DNA of 64,000 nt from JAHJQZ01 sp963675235 (GCA_963675235.2 CAXXFU010000004.1:310001-374000); one strand, 5' to 3'; positions 34,032 to 43,394 are shown, numbered from the stretch's first letter. Notes: generated by a model from the sequence alone, not told the origin. Translations and numbers: made by a program.

Positions 34032-34427
34032 ATGACCCTCCCCGACCGCTACAAGGACGCGGTGCAGTTCTCGTTCGGCGATTCCCCGGAACTCGCCGAC
34101 GAGCTGCTGGCGCTCGTCCTCAGTGGCAGGAAGACCGCGACCTGCGGCGCCTTGCGCGATATCGAGGCGGGCGAACCGATGCCTGTCGTCGGACGCCGCG
34201 ACGTCGTTCTCGACGGGCGCGGTGAGCCGGCCTGCGTTCTCGAAACGATTGAAGTCACGCAATGCCGGTTCGACGACGTCTCCGAGAATTTCGCCGTCGC
34301 CGAGGGCGAAGGGCCCTATGACGAATGGCGCGCTGGCCATATCGATTTCTTCACCCGCAATGGCGGCTGGTCGAGCGACATGATGCTGGTCTGCGAGCGC
34401 TTCCGGCTGGTGGAGGTCATCGAATGA
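34032..34427 (+). CDS. ASCH-domain protein
   Basis: A 131-residue protein starting MTLPDRYKDAVQFSFGD, one base after the pheS stop. The sequence LVLSGRKTATCGALRDIE carries the G-x-K-x-x-T pattern of the ASCH fold, an RNA-binding, PUA-like domain, and FGD...LADELLALV is typical of the family. It overlaps the next gene by 4 bp (ATGA). It may act in RNA metabolism; the precise role is unknown. Confidence 0.85.
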   Translation: MTLPDRYKDAVQFSFGDSPELADELLALVLSGRKTATCGALRDIEAGEPMPVVGRRDVVLDGRGEPACVLETIEVTQCRFDDVSENFAVAEGEGPYDEWRAGHIDFFTRNGGWSSDMMLVCERFRLVEVIE

Positions 34428-35059
34428 CCCATGTCTCCGAAGAACGCGTGAGCTTCGTTGTCACCGACATCGAGACGGACGGTCATTCGCCGCTCCGTAA
34501 TTCGATGCTGAGCTTTGCATCGGTGGCGGTCGACTACGAGGGTAACGAACTCGGCACGTTCGAAGCCAACCTGATCCCGCGCGCCGACCGCACCACCGAT
34601 CCGCGCACCATGGAGTGGTGGCAGACCCAGCCCGAGGCCTGGGCCGCGGCAACCGCCGATCCGGAGCGTCCCGAGGACATCATGCCCTCCTATGCTGACT
34701 GGATCGAGGCTCTGCCGGGATACCGGGTCTTTGTCGCCGCGCCACTGATGTTCGACGGGCTGTGGATGGACCACTATCTCGATACCTACGCTGAGACCCG
34801 CGCCCTTGGCGGCCCCTACACGGGCCGGCAGATTTTCCGCGGCGGCGGGGTGTGCCTTTACACCATGGCGGGCACGCTGCGCGGCCAGGACTATCTCAAC
34901 TGGGGCATGCAGCGCGCACCAAAGTCGTGGTATGGCGACATCCAGCACACCCACAAGGCCATCGACGACGCCCGCGGTTTCGCCAACGTCATGGTGAAAC
35001 TGTTCGAGATGAACGCCGCCCTGCCCAAGATCGACAACGAGACGGGAGCCTACTCATGA
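34424..35059 (+). CDS. 3'-5' exonuclease-like protein (DEDD family)
   Basis: A 211-residue protein. VVTDIETDGHSP near residue 12 supplies the first DxE motif of DEDD exonucleases, and HTHKAIDDARGFANV near 185 the last one (HxAxxD). The middle aspartate is likely in MFDGLWMDHY. It overlaps the ASCH gene by 4 bp and the following secreted-protein gene by 4 bp. Activity on RNA or DNA is inferred from the motifs only. Confidence 0.8.
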   Translation: MTHVSEERVSFVVTDIETDGHSPLRNSMLSFASVAVDYEGNELGTFEANLIPRADRTTDPRTMEWWQTQPEAWAAATADPERPEDIMPSYADWIEALPGYRVFVAAPLMFDGLWMDHYLDTYAETRALGGPYTGRQIFRGGGVCLYTMAGTLRGQDYLNWGMQRAPKSWYGDIQHTHKAIDDARGFANVMVKLFEMNAALPKIDNETGAYS

Positions 35060-35439
35060 AGCGCCTCCTGATCCTTGCCGCCACGCTTGCCATCGCCGCG
35101 CCGGCTCTCGCCGAGGACGGCACCTATCGCTGCATGGCCGAAACGGTCACGCACTGGTCGGGCGACAAAACCGGCACCGTCGAATCCCTGCCGCCGAGCG
35201 AATACGAGATCGGTTTCATGATCACCGCCGACAGCGACTGGGCCAAATCGATCACCAGCGGCGAGCGCTTCGCCATCGAGATGCAGCCGGGCGTGACCGA
35301 CCAGCTGCTCGTCACCCGCGAGGACGGCCGATTTAGTCTGCGCATCGACCTCGATGCGCGCCCATTGCAATTCGCCGGCCTCGGCACCACTGCCCTGATG
35401 ACCGGCACCTGTTTCTTCGAACCCCGGACGACAAAATGA
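35056..35439 (+). CDS. Exported protein of unknown function
   Basis: A 127-residue protein with a clear signal peptide: MKRLLILAATLAIAAPALA, cleavage expected before EDG. The mature part is about 108 residues with two cysteines that could form a disulfide. No family was recognised. Start and stop each share the ATGA overlap with neighbours, so its translation is coupled to the exonuclease gene and to pheT. A periplasmic protein in this position is unexpected. Confidence 0.8.
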   Translation: MKRLLILAATLAIAAPALAEDGTYRCMAETVTHWSGDKTGTVESLPPSEYEIGFMITADSDWAKSITSGERFAIEMQPGVTDQLLVTREDGRFSLRIDLDARPLQFAGLGTTALMTGTCFFEPRTTK

Positions 35440-37844
35440 AATTCACACTCGACTGGCTCAAGGATCACCTCGAAACCGACGTCCCGGCCGAAACCATCAT
35501 CGAAACCCTCACCACCATCGGCCTGGAGGTCGATACGGTTGAGGATCAGGCGAAACTGCTCGAGCCGTTCGTCGTCGCCCATGTCGTCTCGGCGGTGCCG
35601 CACCCCAATTCAGACCACCTTAACATCTGCATGGTCGATGATGGCAGCGGAACGCCGATCAAGGTCGTATGCGGCGCGCCCAATGCGAAAACAGGCATGA
35701 AGGGCGTGTTCGCACCAGTCGGCACCTATATCCCGGGCACCGATTTCACCCTCAGCAAGGGCATGATCCGCGGCGAAGACTCGAACGGCATGTTGTGCTC
35801 GGAGCGCGAACTGCTGCTCTCGGACGATCACACCGGCATCATCGAATTGCCCGACGACGCCCCTGTCGGCACGCGCTACACCGAGTACAAGGGACTTGGC
35901 GGCGTCGTCATCGATGTCGAGCTCACCCCCAATCGCGGCGACTGCACCGGCATTTTCGGCATTGCCCGCGACCTGGCGGCGGCTGGTATCGGCGACCTCA
36001 AGGATCACGCCATCATGCCGGTTCCGGCGACGGCGGGCGAAACCACCATCCCGATCGAACTGCGCTTCGAGGGCGATGCCGACCCAGCCTGCAAGATGTT
36101 CGCCGGACGTCTGATCAAGAATGTGAAAAACGGCCCCTCGCCGCAATGGCTGCAGGATCGCCTGCGCGCCGTCGGCCTTCGCCCGATCAACGCCCTTGCC
36201 GATATCACCAACTACATCAGCCAGGAACGTGGGCGGCCGTTGCACGTTTATGACGCCGACAAGATTGTCGGCACGCTGCACGCGCGCATGGGCAAAAAGG
36301 GCGAGAGCTTCAACGGGCTCGACGACAAGCCGCACGAGGTCGACGAGACCATGTGCGTCATTGCTGACGATTCCGGCGTTCTCGGCCTCGGCGGCATCCT
36401 TGGTGGCGAGGAAAGCTCGTGCACCGAGGCCACCACCAATGTCCTGATCGAGTCGGCATGGTTCGAACCGGTCTCGGTGGCCCAGACCGGTCGCAAGACC
36501 GGCATCGTCTCCGACGCCCGCTACCGGTTCGAGCGCTATGTCGATCCGAGCTTCGTCAAGCCGGGCATTGAGCTGGCAACAAAGATGGCTCTCGATCTCT
36601 GCGGCGGCGAGCCGTGCGAAGTCCGCGTCGCCGGCGGCATCGAGGTGCCGGAAGTGGTCATCGATTTCCCGCTGCACGAGATCCAGCGCCTGACCGGGCT
36701 GAAGGTAGCCTTCGCCGAAGTCAAGACCATTCTCACCCGTCTTGGCTTCTGGGTGTCGGGTTCGGGCGAAGTGGTCAAGGTCGCTGTTCCGTCCTGGCGT
36801 CCCGACGTCACCCAGAAGGCCGATATCGTCGAGGAGATCATGCGCATGGAAGGCGTCGACCGCGTGCCGGTCGAGCCGTTGCCGCGCCTGACGCCGGTGG
36901 CCGAGAAGATGCTGACCCCCCTGCAAAACCGCAAGCGCCTTGCGCGCCGGGCCCTTGCTGCCCGCGGGCTCGATGAGGCCGTCACTTGGTCGTTCATTTC
37001 GGCTTCCGAGGCAGAAGCCTTCGGCGGCGGTGGCGAAGCGCTCAAGCTTGCCAACCCGATCGCCTCGGACCTGACCGACATGCGGCCATCGCTGCTTCCC
37101 GGCCTGCTCAACGCCGTCAAGCGCAACCAGTCCCGCGCCATTGCCGATCTCGGCCTGTTCGAGGTCGGGCAGGTCTTTGCCGACGACACGCCGGCAGGCC
37201 AGCGCACTTATGCAACCGCGCTTCGCGCTGGCTCGGATCCACGCACCTGGCGCGCCGACGCCCATTCGGTCGACGTCTTCGACATCAAGGCCGATCTCGC
37301 GGCGCTGCTCGACGTACTCGGCTATGACATCGACAAGCTGCAGATTGTCGCCGAGCCGGCGGACTGGTCGCATCCCGGCCGTGGCGGCCGCCTGCAACTG
37401 GGTCCGAAGAACATTTTTGCCTGGTTCGGCGAACTGCACCCGGCGCTTGTTCACGATCTCGATATTGACGGCCCGGTCGTCGGCTTCGAACTCGATCTCG
37501 GCGCCTTGCCCGAGCCCAAGAAGAAGCCGACCCGCACCAAGCCGCAGTTGCAGCTGTCCGACCTGATGCCGCTGACCCGCGACTTCGCTTTCGTCGTGGA
37601 CAGCACAGTTCCGGCAGCAACGATCCTCAAAGCAGCGCAGGCCGCCGACAAGAAGCTCATCACCGGCGCCAATGTCTTCGACATATACGAAGGCGAACAT
37701 GTCGGCGAGGGCAAGAAGTCGGTCGCCATCGAAGTCAGCCTGCAGCCGCGCGACAAGACGCTAACCGACGAGGACATCGAGGCGGTGACCACAGCCATTG
37801 TCAACGGCGTCACCAAGGCCACCGGCGGCGTGCTGCGTGCCTAG
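35436..37844 (+). CDS. pheT: Phenylalanine-tRNA ligase beta subunit
   Basis: An 802-residue subunit. The N-terminal tRNA-binding domain is visible as VAHVVSAVPHPNSDHLNICMVDDG (about 48-72, a fragment only being quoted), followed by the B3/B4 and B5 domains, and the C-terminal ferredoxin-like anticodon-binding domain near residues 705-800. GVYGCP-like core and VCGAPN are present. ATG at 35436 overlaps the upstream stop by 4 bp. The length is normal for alphaproteobacterial PheT. Confidence 0.97.
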   Translation: MKFTLDWLKDHLETDVPAETIIETLTTIGLEVDTVEDQAKLLEPFVVAHVVSAVPHPNSDHLNICMVDDGSGTPIKVVCGAPNAKTGMKGVFAPVGTYIPGTDFTLSKGMIRGEDSNGMLCSERELLLSDDHTGIIELPDDAPVGTRYTEYKGLGGVVIDVELTPNRGDCTGIFGIARDLAAAGIGDLKDHAIMPVPATAGETTIPIELRFEGDADPACKMFAGRLIKNVKNGPSPQWLQDRLRAVGLRPINALADITNYISQERGRPLHVYDADKIVGTLHARMGKKGESFNGLDDKPHEVDETMCVIADDSGVLGLGGILGGEESSCTEATTNVLIESAWFEPVSVAQTGRKTGIVSDARYRFERYVDPSFVKPGIELATKMALDLCGGEPCEVRVAGGIEVPEVVIDFPLHEIQRLTGLKVAFAEVKTILTRLGFWVSGSGEVVKVAVPSWRPDVTQKADIVEEIMRMEGVDRVPVEPLPRLTPVAEKMLTPLQNRKRLARRALAARGLDEAVTWSFISASEAEAFGGGGEALKLANPIASDLTDMRPSLLPGLLNAVKRNQSRAIADLGLFEVGQVFADDTPAGQRTYATALRAGSDPRTWRADAHSVDVFDIKADLAALLDVLGYDIDKLQIVAEPADWSHPGRGGRLQLGPKNIFAWFGELHPALVHDLDIDGPVVGFELDLGALPEPKKKPTRTKPQLQLSDLMPLTRDFAFVVDSTVPAATILKAAQAADKKLITGANVFDIYEGEHVGEGKKSVAIEVSLQPRDKTLTDEDIEAVTTAIVNGVTKATGGVLRA

Positions 37845-37853
37845 AAACGTTCT

Positions 37854-37878
37854 CTCCCTCCCCCTGCCGGGGAGGGAG
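37854..37878. terminator. Hairpin after pheT
   Basis: CTCCCTCCCC (37854-37863) and GGGGAGGGAG (37869-37878) form a perfect 10-bp stem with a CTGCC loop. No U-run follows on the plus strand. It may be a terminator or a dispersed repeat of the CTCCC/GGGAG type common in rhizobia. Confidence 0.5.
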
Positions 37879-37900
37879 ATGCCAAAACGGAGCACGTGAC

Positions 37901-38704
37901 ATGACCGGCCTGCCCATCATCGCCTCGTTCTGGCACGGTCCGCTGAGCTGGCTCGAACACCTGTCGATTTCCTCCTTCGTTGCGCAGGGCCACAAGGTCG
38001 ACATCTATTCCTACGAGCAGCAAGGTGAACTGCCCAAAGGCGCGGAGTGGAAGGATGCCGAGGACGTGGTGCCGCGCGAGCGCCTGTTCTTTTACAAGGG
38101 GCACGGCACGCCGGGCGCTTTCTCCGACCTGTTCCGCATGAACCTGATGCGACAGGAACGTGGCATCTGGGCCGACTGCGACGTCTATTGCGTTCGTCCG
38201 ATCGATGATCTCGGAGATTATATCTTTTCATGGGAACGTCCCGGTTCGATCAATGGTGCCGTCTTGCGCATCCCCTCGGATGCGCCGCTGCTCGACGACC
38301 TGCTGTCGATCTTCGATCTCGACAACCGTCCGCTGTTCGAACCACACCTGCCGCTCGGGCGGCGCCTGGAAGTGGCGGCGCGGCGACTGTTGGGCGATCC
38401 GGTTACGCCCTCGCACATGCAATATGGCGCGACGGGGCCCTTTGCGCTCACCCATTTCGTCCCCAGGCACGGATTGATGGACAAGGTGCTACCGCGCTCA
38501 GTGTTCTATCCGGTGCTCTACAAGGATATCCCGACCCTGATGGCGCCGGGCAGCGATATCGGCGATGTCATCTCGCCGGACACCCATGGCGTCCACATCT
38601 GGCGCAGCCAGTTGACCCGGCGCGGACGCGCCGACATCGCCCTGCCGGAAAAAGGCAGCGCCTTGGCGAAGCTGATGGATAGGGCGGGGCTTAGCTCGGC
38701 GTGA
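37901..38704 (+). CDS. Glycosyltransferase-like protein (DXD type, capsule/GT32-like)
   Basis: A 267-residue protein starting MTGLPIIASFWHGPLSW behind ACGGAG. The phrase IWADCDVYCVRPI supplies the DxD nucleotide-sugar motif near residue 88, as in glycosyltransferases with a Gly_transf_sug domain. No membrane span or signal is seen. No other cell-surface gene adjoins, so the acceptor is unknown. Family assignment rests on the DxD motif and its context. Confidence 0.72.
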   Translation: MTGLPIIASFWHGPLSWLEHLSISSFVAQGHKVDIYSYEQQGELPKGAEWKDAEDVVPRERLFFYKGHGTPGAFSDLFRMNLMRQERGIWADCDVYCVRPIDDLGDYIFSWERPGSINGAVLRIPSDAPLLDDLLSIFDLDNRPLFEPHLPLGRRLEVAARRLLGDPVTPSHMQYGATGPFALTHFVPRHGLMDKVLPRSVFYPVLYKDIPTLMAPGSDIGDVISPDTHGVHIWRSQLTRRGRADIALPEKGSALAKLMDRAGLSSA

Positions 38705-38764
38705 GGCTCTTTCTCCCTCCCCACGAGAAGGAGGAAAAAGAGGCGGCACATCGTGCGGACAAGC

Positions 38765-40162
38765 TTAGCTTTTCCGCGGACCGATCATCGTCTCGGGCCG
38801 GACGATCGCGTCGAACTCTTCCTCGCTGACATAGCCGAGCCTGAGAGCCTCTTCCTTGAGGGTCGTGCCGTGCTTGTGCGCCGATTTGGCGATCTCGCCG
38901 GCCTTGTCGTAGCCGATCTTCGGGGTCAGCGCCGTCACCAGCATGAGCGAGCGCTCCATCAGCGTCTGGATGTGGCTTTCATTTGCGACGATACCTATGA
39001 CGCAGCGATCGGTGAAGGAATGGGCCGCATCAGCCAGAAGCCTGACCGATTGCAGGAAGGTATGGGCCATGACGGGACGATAGACATTGAGCTCGAAATG
39101 CCCCTGTGAACCGGCAAACTGTAGTACGGTCTGATTGCCCATGACCTGGGCGGCAACCATCGTCATGGCTTCGGACTGAGTCGGATTGACCTTGCCCGGC
39201 ATGATCGATGAGCCCGGTTCATTTTCCGGAAGGCTCAGTTCGCCGAGCCCTGAGCGCGGACCCGAGCCAAGGAAGCGGATGTCGTTGGCGATCTTGAACA
39301 GCACCGAGGCGGTCGAGGCCAGAGCCCCGTGGGCGAAGACAACCGCATCTTGCCCGGCCAGCGCCTCGAACTTGTTCGGCGCCGTAACGAAAGGCAGGCC
39401 GGTCAACTCGGCCATGGCGGCGGCAAAGCCGGTGGCGAAATCGACATGGGCGTTGAGCCCGGTGCCAACTGCCGTACCGCCCTGGGCCAGCTGATAAAGA
39501 CCGCCAAGGCAGAGCTTCAGCCGCTCGATGGACGAGGCGACCTGCGCCGCATAGCCGGAAAACTCCTGGCCGAGCGTCAGGGGCGTCGCGTCCTGGGTAT
39601 GGGTGCGGCCGATCTTGACGATATCGGCAAAGGCGCTCGACTTGTCGGCAAGCGCGACCCGCAAATGCTCGAGCGCCGGGATCAGCGTCTGGTTCACCTC
39701 GATGGCGGCGGCAACGCTCAGCGCCGTAGGGAAGGTGTCGTTGGAGGATTGGCCGAGATTGACGTGATCATTGGGATGGACCGGCTTTTTCGAGCCCTTC
39801 TCGCCACCGAGGATTTCGATGGCGCGGTTCGAGATCACCTCATTGGCATTCATGTTGGACTGGGTGCCCGAACCGGTTTGCCAGACCTTGAGGGGGAAGT
39901 GTTCGTCCCAGTTGCCGTTGACCACCTCGGACGCAGCCTGCTGAATGGCTTCGGCCAGCTTGGTGTCGAGCATGCCGAGCCGCGCATTGGTCATGGCCGC
40001 CGCCTGCTTGACGCGGCCGAGCGCCCGGATGATCGGCACCGGCATGGTCTCCGTGCCGATCGGAAAATTGATCAGCGAACGCGCCGTCTGCGCGCCATAC
40101 AACCTGTCGGCCGGCACCTCGATAATGCCGAAGCTGTCGGATTCCTTGCGTGTTTCGGACAT
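38765..40162 (-). CDS. fumC: Class II fumarate hydratase
   Basis: A 465-residue homotetrameric enzyme of the citric acid cycle that hydrates fumarate to malate. The ATG at 40162 yields MSETRKESDSFG; the frame is open further upstream. The signature GSSIMPGKVNPTQ is near residue 320, and the active-site TxxS region THTQDATPLTLGQE is near 190. Length and motifs fit fumC rather than aspartase. It is divergent from a GNAT gene across about 200 bp. Confidence 0.96.
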   Translation of the reverse strand: MSETRKESDSFGIIEVPADRLYGAQTARSLINFPIGTETMPVPIIRALGRVKQAAAMTNARLGMLDTKLAEAIQQAASEVVNGNWDEHFPLKVWQTGSGTQSNMNANEVISNRAIEILGGEKGSKKPVHPNDHVNLGQSSNDTFPTALSVAAAIEVNQTLIPALEHLRVALADKSSAFADIVKIGRTHTQDATPLTLGQEFSGYAAQVASSIERLKLCLGGLYQLAQGGTAVGTGLNAHVDFATGFAAAMAELTGLPFVTAPNKFEALAGQDAVVFAHGALASTASVLFKIANDIRFLGSGPRSGLGELSLPENEPGSSIMPGKVNPTQSEAMTMVAAQVMGNQTVLQFAGSQGHFELNVYRPVMAHTFLQSVRLLADAAHSFTDRCVIGIVANESHIQTLMERSLMLVTALTPKIGYDKAGEIAKSAHKHGTTLKEEALRLGYVSEEEFDAIVRPETMIGPRKS

Positions 40163-40362
40163 CGGATCCCTCCTGAACTTCGGGGAACCCCTGCTCCCCT
40201 CCCCTGAAAGCAAGCCCAATAGACAATATCGCGCCAAACCGGAAGCCCCTGATTGCCCCGCCGGCGCCATGACGATCTGTCATCTCCCGATTGACCCTCG
40301 AATCGTGGCATTTGCACCATCTGAGGCGGCATTCGGGCCGCCTTTCGGTTTTGGAGGCGCTT

Positions 40363-40857
40363 GTGGCCATTACCTATCGCTTTTCAGGCCCCGACGATCT
40401 GGAGGCCATCTGCCAGCATCGCGTTGCCATGTTCGAGGACATGAAAGCGCCGGAGGAGGCACTCGCTGCCATGGCACTCCCGTTCCGGGACTGGCTCGAG
40501 CCGCGCCTGGCCGATGGGCGCTATTTCGGCATCACGGTGGAGGCGGATGGAATCGATATCGGTCATGCCGGCGGCTTCATTGTCGACTGGCCGCCCGGTC
40601 CACGTCTGCCCATTACCGATCAGCGCGGCTATGTCTTCAATGTCCATGTCGCGCCCGCATTCCGCCGTCGCGGCATTGCCAGCGAATTGATGACCCGCAT
40701 CGAGGAGATGATGCGCGCGCGCGGCATCGTCTATGTCGCGCTTCACGCCTCTGAAGCAGGTCGTCCGCTTTACGCCGGTCTCGGTTGGACTCCGACCAGC
40801 GAGCTCGCCAAGATTCGCGAGTCCCGACCGGACAGCACCACACCTGCACGCAAATAG
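40363..40857 (+). CDS. GNAT-family N-acetyltransferase
   Basis: A 164-residue acetyltransferase. I start at the GTG at 40363 because GGAGG lies 5 bp upstream and the fold starts with VAITYRF; an ATG at 40291 would add about 24 residues. The acetyl-CoA motif VAPAFRRRGIASELMTRIEE is at about residues 97-116. It has no partner gene. The substrate is unknown. Confidence 0.87.
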   Translation: MAITYRFSGPDDLEAICQHRVAMFEDMKAPEEALAAMALPFRDWLEPRLADGRYFGITVEADGIDIGHAGGFIVDWPPGPRLPITDQRGYVFNVHVAPAFRRRGIASELMTRIEEMMRARGIVYVALHASEAGRPLYAGLGWTPTSELAKIRESRPDSTTPARK

Positions 40858-40874
40858 ATTGTCCTTAATCAAGG

Positions 40875-40895
40875 GTAACTATCTGAGATAGTTAC
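40875..40895. promoter_or_regulatory. Perfect 21-bp palindrome
   Basis: GTAACTATCT (40875-40884), G, AGATAGTTAC (40886-40895). It lies 17 bp after the GNAT stop and 234 bp before the first DUF6665 gene. It has no T-run, so an operator is more likely than a terminator. The cognate regulator is unknown. Confidence 0.55.
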
Positions 40896-41128
40896 ACATA
40901 CTGAAAGCAGCAAATGACGGGTTCGCCTCGCTTTCTCGCCGTTTCTTTGCCCTGCAAATCTTTGTGCAATAATCCCCGACTGTTCTCACCCGCTTTATAT
41001 CAGCCTGCTTGTTCGGGTGCGCCGATAAGCGGCCATGCGTTACTATTTCGCAGACAGCGTTCATTTTTTCATTTGACCTGCTGAAATGTTGGGCACATGA
41101 TATTGACGTGCCGAAGGACACTTTTGCC

Positions 41129-41446
41129 ATGATGTCCGTACGCCCACTCCTGTCCTTGTCCCGCGCCAGCAGCGCCAGAGCCGGTTTCGCCGCCATCGAA
41201 ACCGAGATTCGGTCCGAGACCGTCTCGACGCTCGGCTCCATGGGTCGCTCCGTCGAGCTGGCCCTGGCCGATCTGGCCGCGGCAAACGAGGAAGAAAGAC
41301 CGGCCCTGCTGAAGGCAGCGGCCGACGAAGTCTGGGCCTATTTCGTTCAGCGTGAAATGTGCGGGATGACTGACAACAGCTCGGTGATTGCCGAGATGGG
41401 GATTCCGCAATGCGTGCTCAACCGTATCGGGATGGTCACGCACTGA
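41129..41446 (+). CDS. DUF6665-like protein, copy 1
   Basis: A 105-residue protein. The ATG at 41129 follows AAGGA at 41114-41118. The C-terminal half AADEVWAYFVQREMCGM and QCVLNRIGMV is shared with the gene at 41982, which has exactly the same length. It looks alpha-helical and soluble. The family is found in Hyphomicrobiales with no known role; I recall it as DUF6665 with moderate certainty. The two copies flank an opposing DUF2892 gene. Confidence 0.72.
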   Translation: MMSVRPLLSLSRASSARAGFAAIETEIRSETVSTLGSMGRSVELALADLAAANEEERPALLKAAADEVWAYFVQREMCGMTDNSSVIAEMGIPQCVLNRIGMVTH

Positions 41447-41613
41447 ACGAAGATGCCCGGCGCCCTCTTTTGGTTCCGATCTCTCATGAGTTCGGAAGCA
41501 TGAGTGTTTTGATCGCGGGCGACACCGGAACGGCATCGATCCCATCCGGAAACGACAAAGGCGCAAGGCCGGCAGCCTCGCGCCTGTGAGGGCGTGCAGG
41601 CGGCAGCCTGTGC

Positions 41614-41820
41614 CTATTCGGCCTTGTTGGTCGAAATCCCGAAGATCTTGTACAGGGCGCACCAGCCGATGGCACCGGTCACCAGTGGAATGATGCCGAT
41701 CAGCCATAGCCAGTTCCAGTCACCCAACCAGGCCGGGAATATGAAATAGATGGCAAGCATCACGATGCCGAGTACGACGCGGATCACCCGGTCGGTCATG
41801 CTTTCATTGGTCTTGAACAT
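41614..41820 (-). CDS. DUF2892 family membrane protein
   Basis: A 68-residue protein starting MFKTNESMTDRVIRV with two spans (about residues 9-28 and 36-56). The first part and the GAIGWCALYKIFGI ending are characteristic of DUF2892, the membrane part of YgaP-like rhodaneses. TAGGGAGGCTCCC precedes the ATG. It lies antisense between the two DUF6665 genes. No rhodanese adjoins it here. Confidence 0.85.
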   Translation of the reverse strand: MFKTNESMTDRVIRVVLGIVMLAIYFIFPAWLGDWNWLWLIGIIPLVTGAIGWCALYKIFGISTNKAE

Positions 41821-41981
41821 GGGAGCCTCCCTATTTGGCCGACTCATTATCGCATTATTGCGATGAAAAACCCTGACGCAAATCAGCGGCGTCCGCAACC
41901 TGTTCGGATTTGAAATCGCCGGCGACATCCCTATCTTGACGGATAGGACAAAACGCCATCGCACGAGGAATGGGACCTGCC

Positions 41982-42299
41982 ATGGCCTTGCGCCCGCCGA
42001 TATCCCTGGATCAGGCACGACATTCCGCCACCGGATTCGAGCGTCTTGAAACCGAGATTCTGGCGGAGGCTGCGTCCAATCTCGGACACCATGGCCGCAT
42101 GGCCGAACAGGCGCTGGACCGGCTCTCGACCGCTACCGGCGATGACCGAGATGCGCTCATGCAGGAAGCCGCGGACGCAGTCTGGAGCTATTTCATCCAG
42201 CGCGAGTTCTGCGGCATGCACGACCAGGCCTCGATCATCCGGGAGATGAACATCCCGAGGTCAGTGCTCAACCGCATGGGCGTCATGAAGAGGAAATGA
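41982..42299 (+). CDS. DUF6665-like protein, copy 2
   Basis: A 105-residue paralogue of the protein at 41129. ADAVWSYFIQREFCGM and RSVLNRMGVMKR align directly with copy 1, and both carry the DNA word GAAACCGAGATTC at the same place. I chose the ATG at 41982 because it gives equal length; an ATG at 41970 would add four residues. GAGGA lies at 41965-41969. Function is unknown. Confidence 0.72.
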   Translation: MALRPPISLDQARHSATGFERLETEILAEAASNLGHHGRMAEQALDRLSTATGDDRDALMQEAADAVWSYFIQREFCGMHDQASIIREMNIPRSVLNRMGVMKRK

Positions 42300-42347
42300 C
42301 GGAGCAGCCGGCAGGTCCGGCTGCTCCGTCTTCGCACTTGTCAGGCT

Positions 42348-43394
42348 TCAGGAAAGGGACAGCCAGGTCTGGAACAACAGGCCTGTGGCAAACGAGCCGG
42401 ACAGGGCGAAGGCGAGATAGGCAAGGAACACCGGCCTTCGTGCCAGCGCCCAGACGGCAATGGCGGCGGGAATGCTGGTCACGCCCCCGGCAACCATGAA
42501 CGCCAGGGCAGCGCCCGGCATCATGCCCTGATCGACGAGCCCATCGACAAGCGGCAAGGCGGCAAATCCGTTGAGATAGGCCGGCACGCCGACAACAGTG
42601 GCTATTGCGATCGGTGCGATGCCGTCGCCGCCGAGAAGCCCCGAGACCGCATCGGCGGGCACATAGGCCAGCATGAGGCTTTCGAGCAAATAGGCGAAGA
42701 ACAGCCACTTGCCGAGAAACCACGTGGTGTTCAGCCCGGATTTGCGGAACTTGGTGACGCGCTCAGGCTCGCGCCAGAATGCCCAGACCACGGGCCTGGG
42801 CGCACGAACCGAAGATCCGCCGCAGCCGCCATTGCCAACGCCCTCGCGCAGTGGGTCGGCGAAAATGGGCTGGCCACGCAGCAAATGCATGCCGAAACCG
42901 CCCAACAGGCCGATGCCGATTGCCGCCAACGTCTTGGCACTGGCAAATCCGACACCGAGAATGCCGCTTGTCATGACGAACATCGACGGGTCCATGATCG
43001 GCGAGGCCAGCCAGAAGGCCATGACCGGCGCCAAGGGCACGCCCATGGACAGCAACGCCGCAATGATCGGAATGACACCGCACGAACAGAAGGGCGACAG
43101 TGCCCCGACAAGCGAGGCCGCCACGATCATTGTCGCCGTGCGCCCCTGGAAGGCGCGGGCGATGAGATTGTCGGCGCCACTGGCCCCGGCATAGGCGGCC
43201 ATGGCGATGGAGGCGAACAGGAACGGCGCTGTCCCGGTGAGGCTGGACACGGCAAAGCCGAGCGTCACCCCGCCCTGCTGCGGAGAGAACGCGAACAAGG
43301 CGACGAGCAGGCCGCCGACCCACAATACGAAGGGATCGAGCCTTTGCAGATGCCGACGCCAGGATGGCAGGTCGGGAGTGGAGGCGTAGGTCAC
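42348..43394 (-). CDS. Permease of the YraQ/ArsP type
   Basis: A 348-residue inner-membrane protein with about nine spans in two halves. The signature SPFCSCGVIP near residue 100 and the matching SPIMDPSMF motif define this permease family, some of whose members (ArsP) export organoarsenicals. A cytoplasmic glycine- and cysteine-containing loop (GNGGCGGSS) lies between the halves. It is downstream of an ArsR repressor and carries its own operator copy, so expression is probably induced by the ligand of that repressor. Confidence 0.88.
   Translation of the reverse strand: MTYASTPDLPSWRRHLQRLDPFVLWVGGLLVALFAFSPQQGGVTLGFAVSSLTGTAPFLFASIAMAAYAGASGADNLIARAFQGRTATMIVAASLVGALSPFCSCGVIPIIAALLSMGVPLAPVMAFWLASPIMDPSMFVMTSGILGVGFASAKTLAAIGIGLLGGFGMHLLRGQPIFADPLREGVGNGGCGGSSVRAPRPVVWAFWREPERVTKFRKSGLNTTWFLGKWLFFAYLLESLMLAYVPADAVSGLLGGDGIAPIAIATVVGVPAYLNGFAALPLVDGLVDQGMMPGAALAFMVAGGVTSIPAAIAVWALARRPVFLAYLAFALSGSFATGLLFQTWLSLS

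Noticed and set aside
40879..41241. 120-residue minus-strand ORF upstream of the first DUF6665 gene
   Set aside because: It spans the perfect palindrome and overlaps the start of the DUF6665 gene, and it has no recognisable family.
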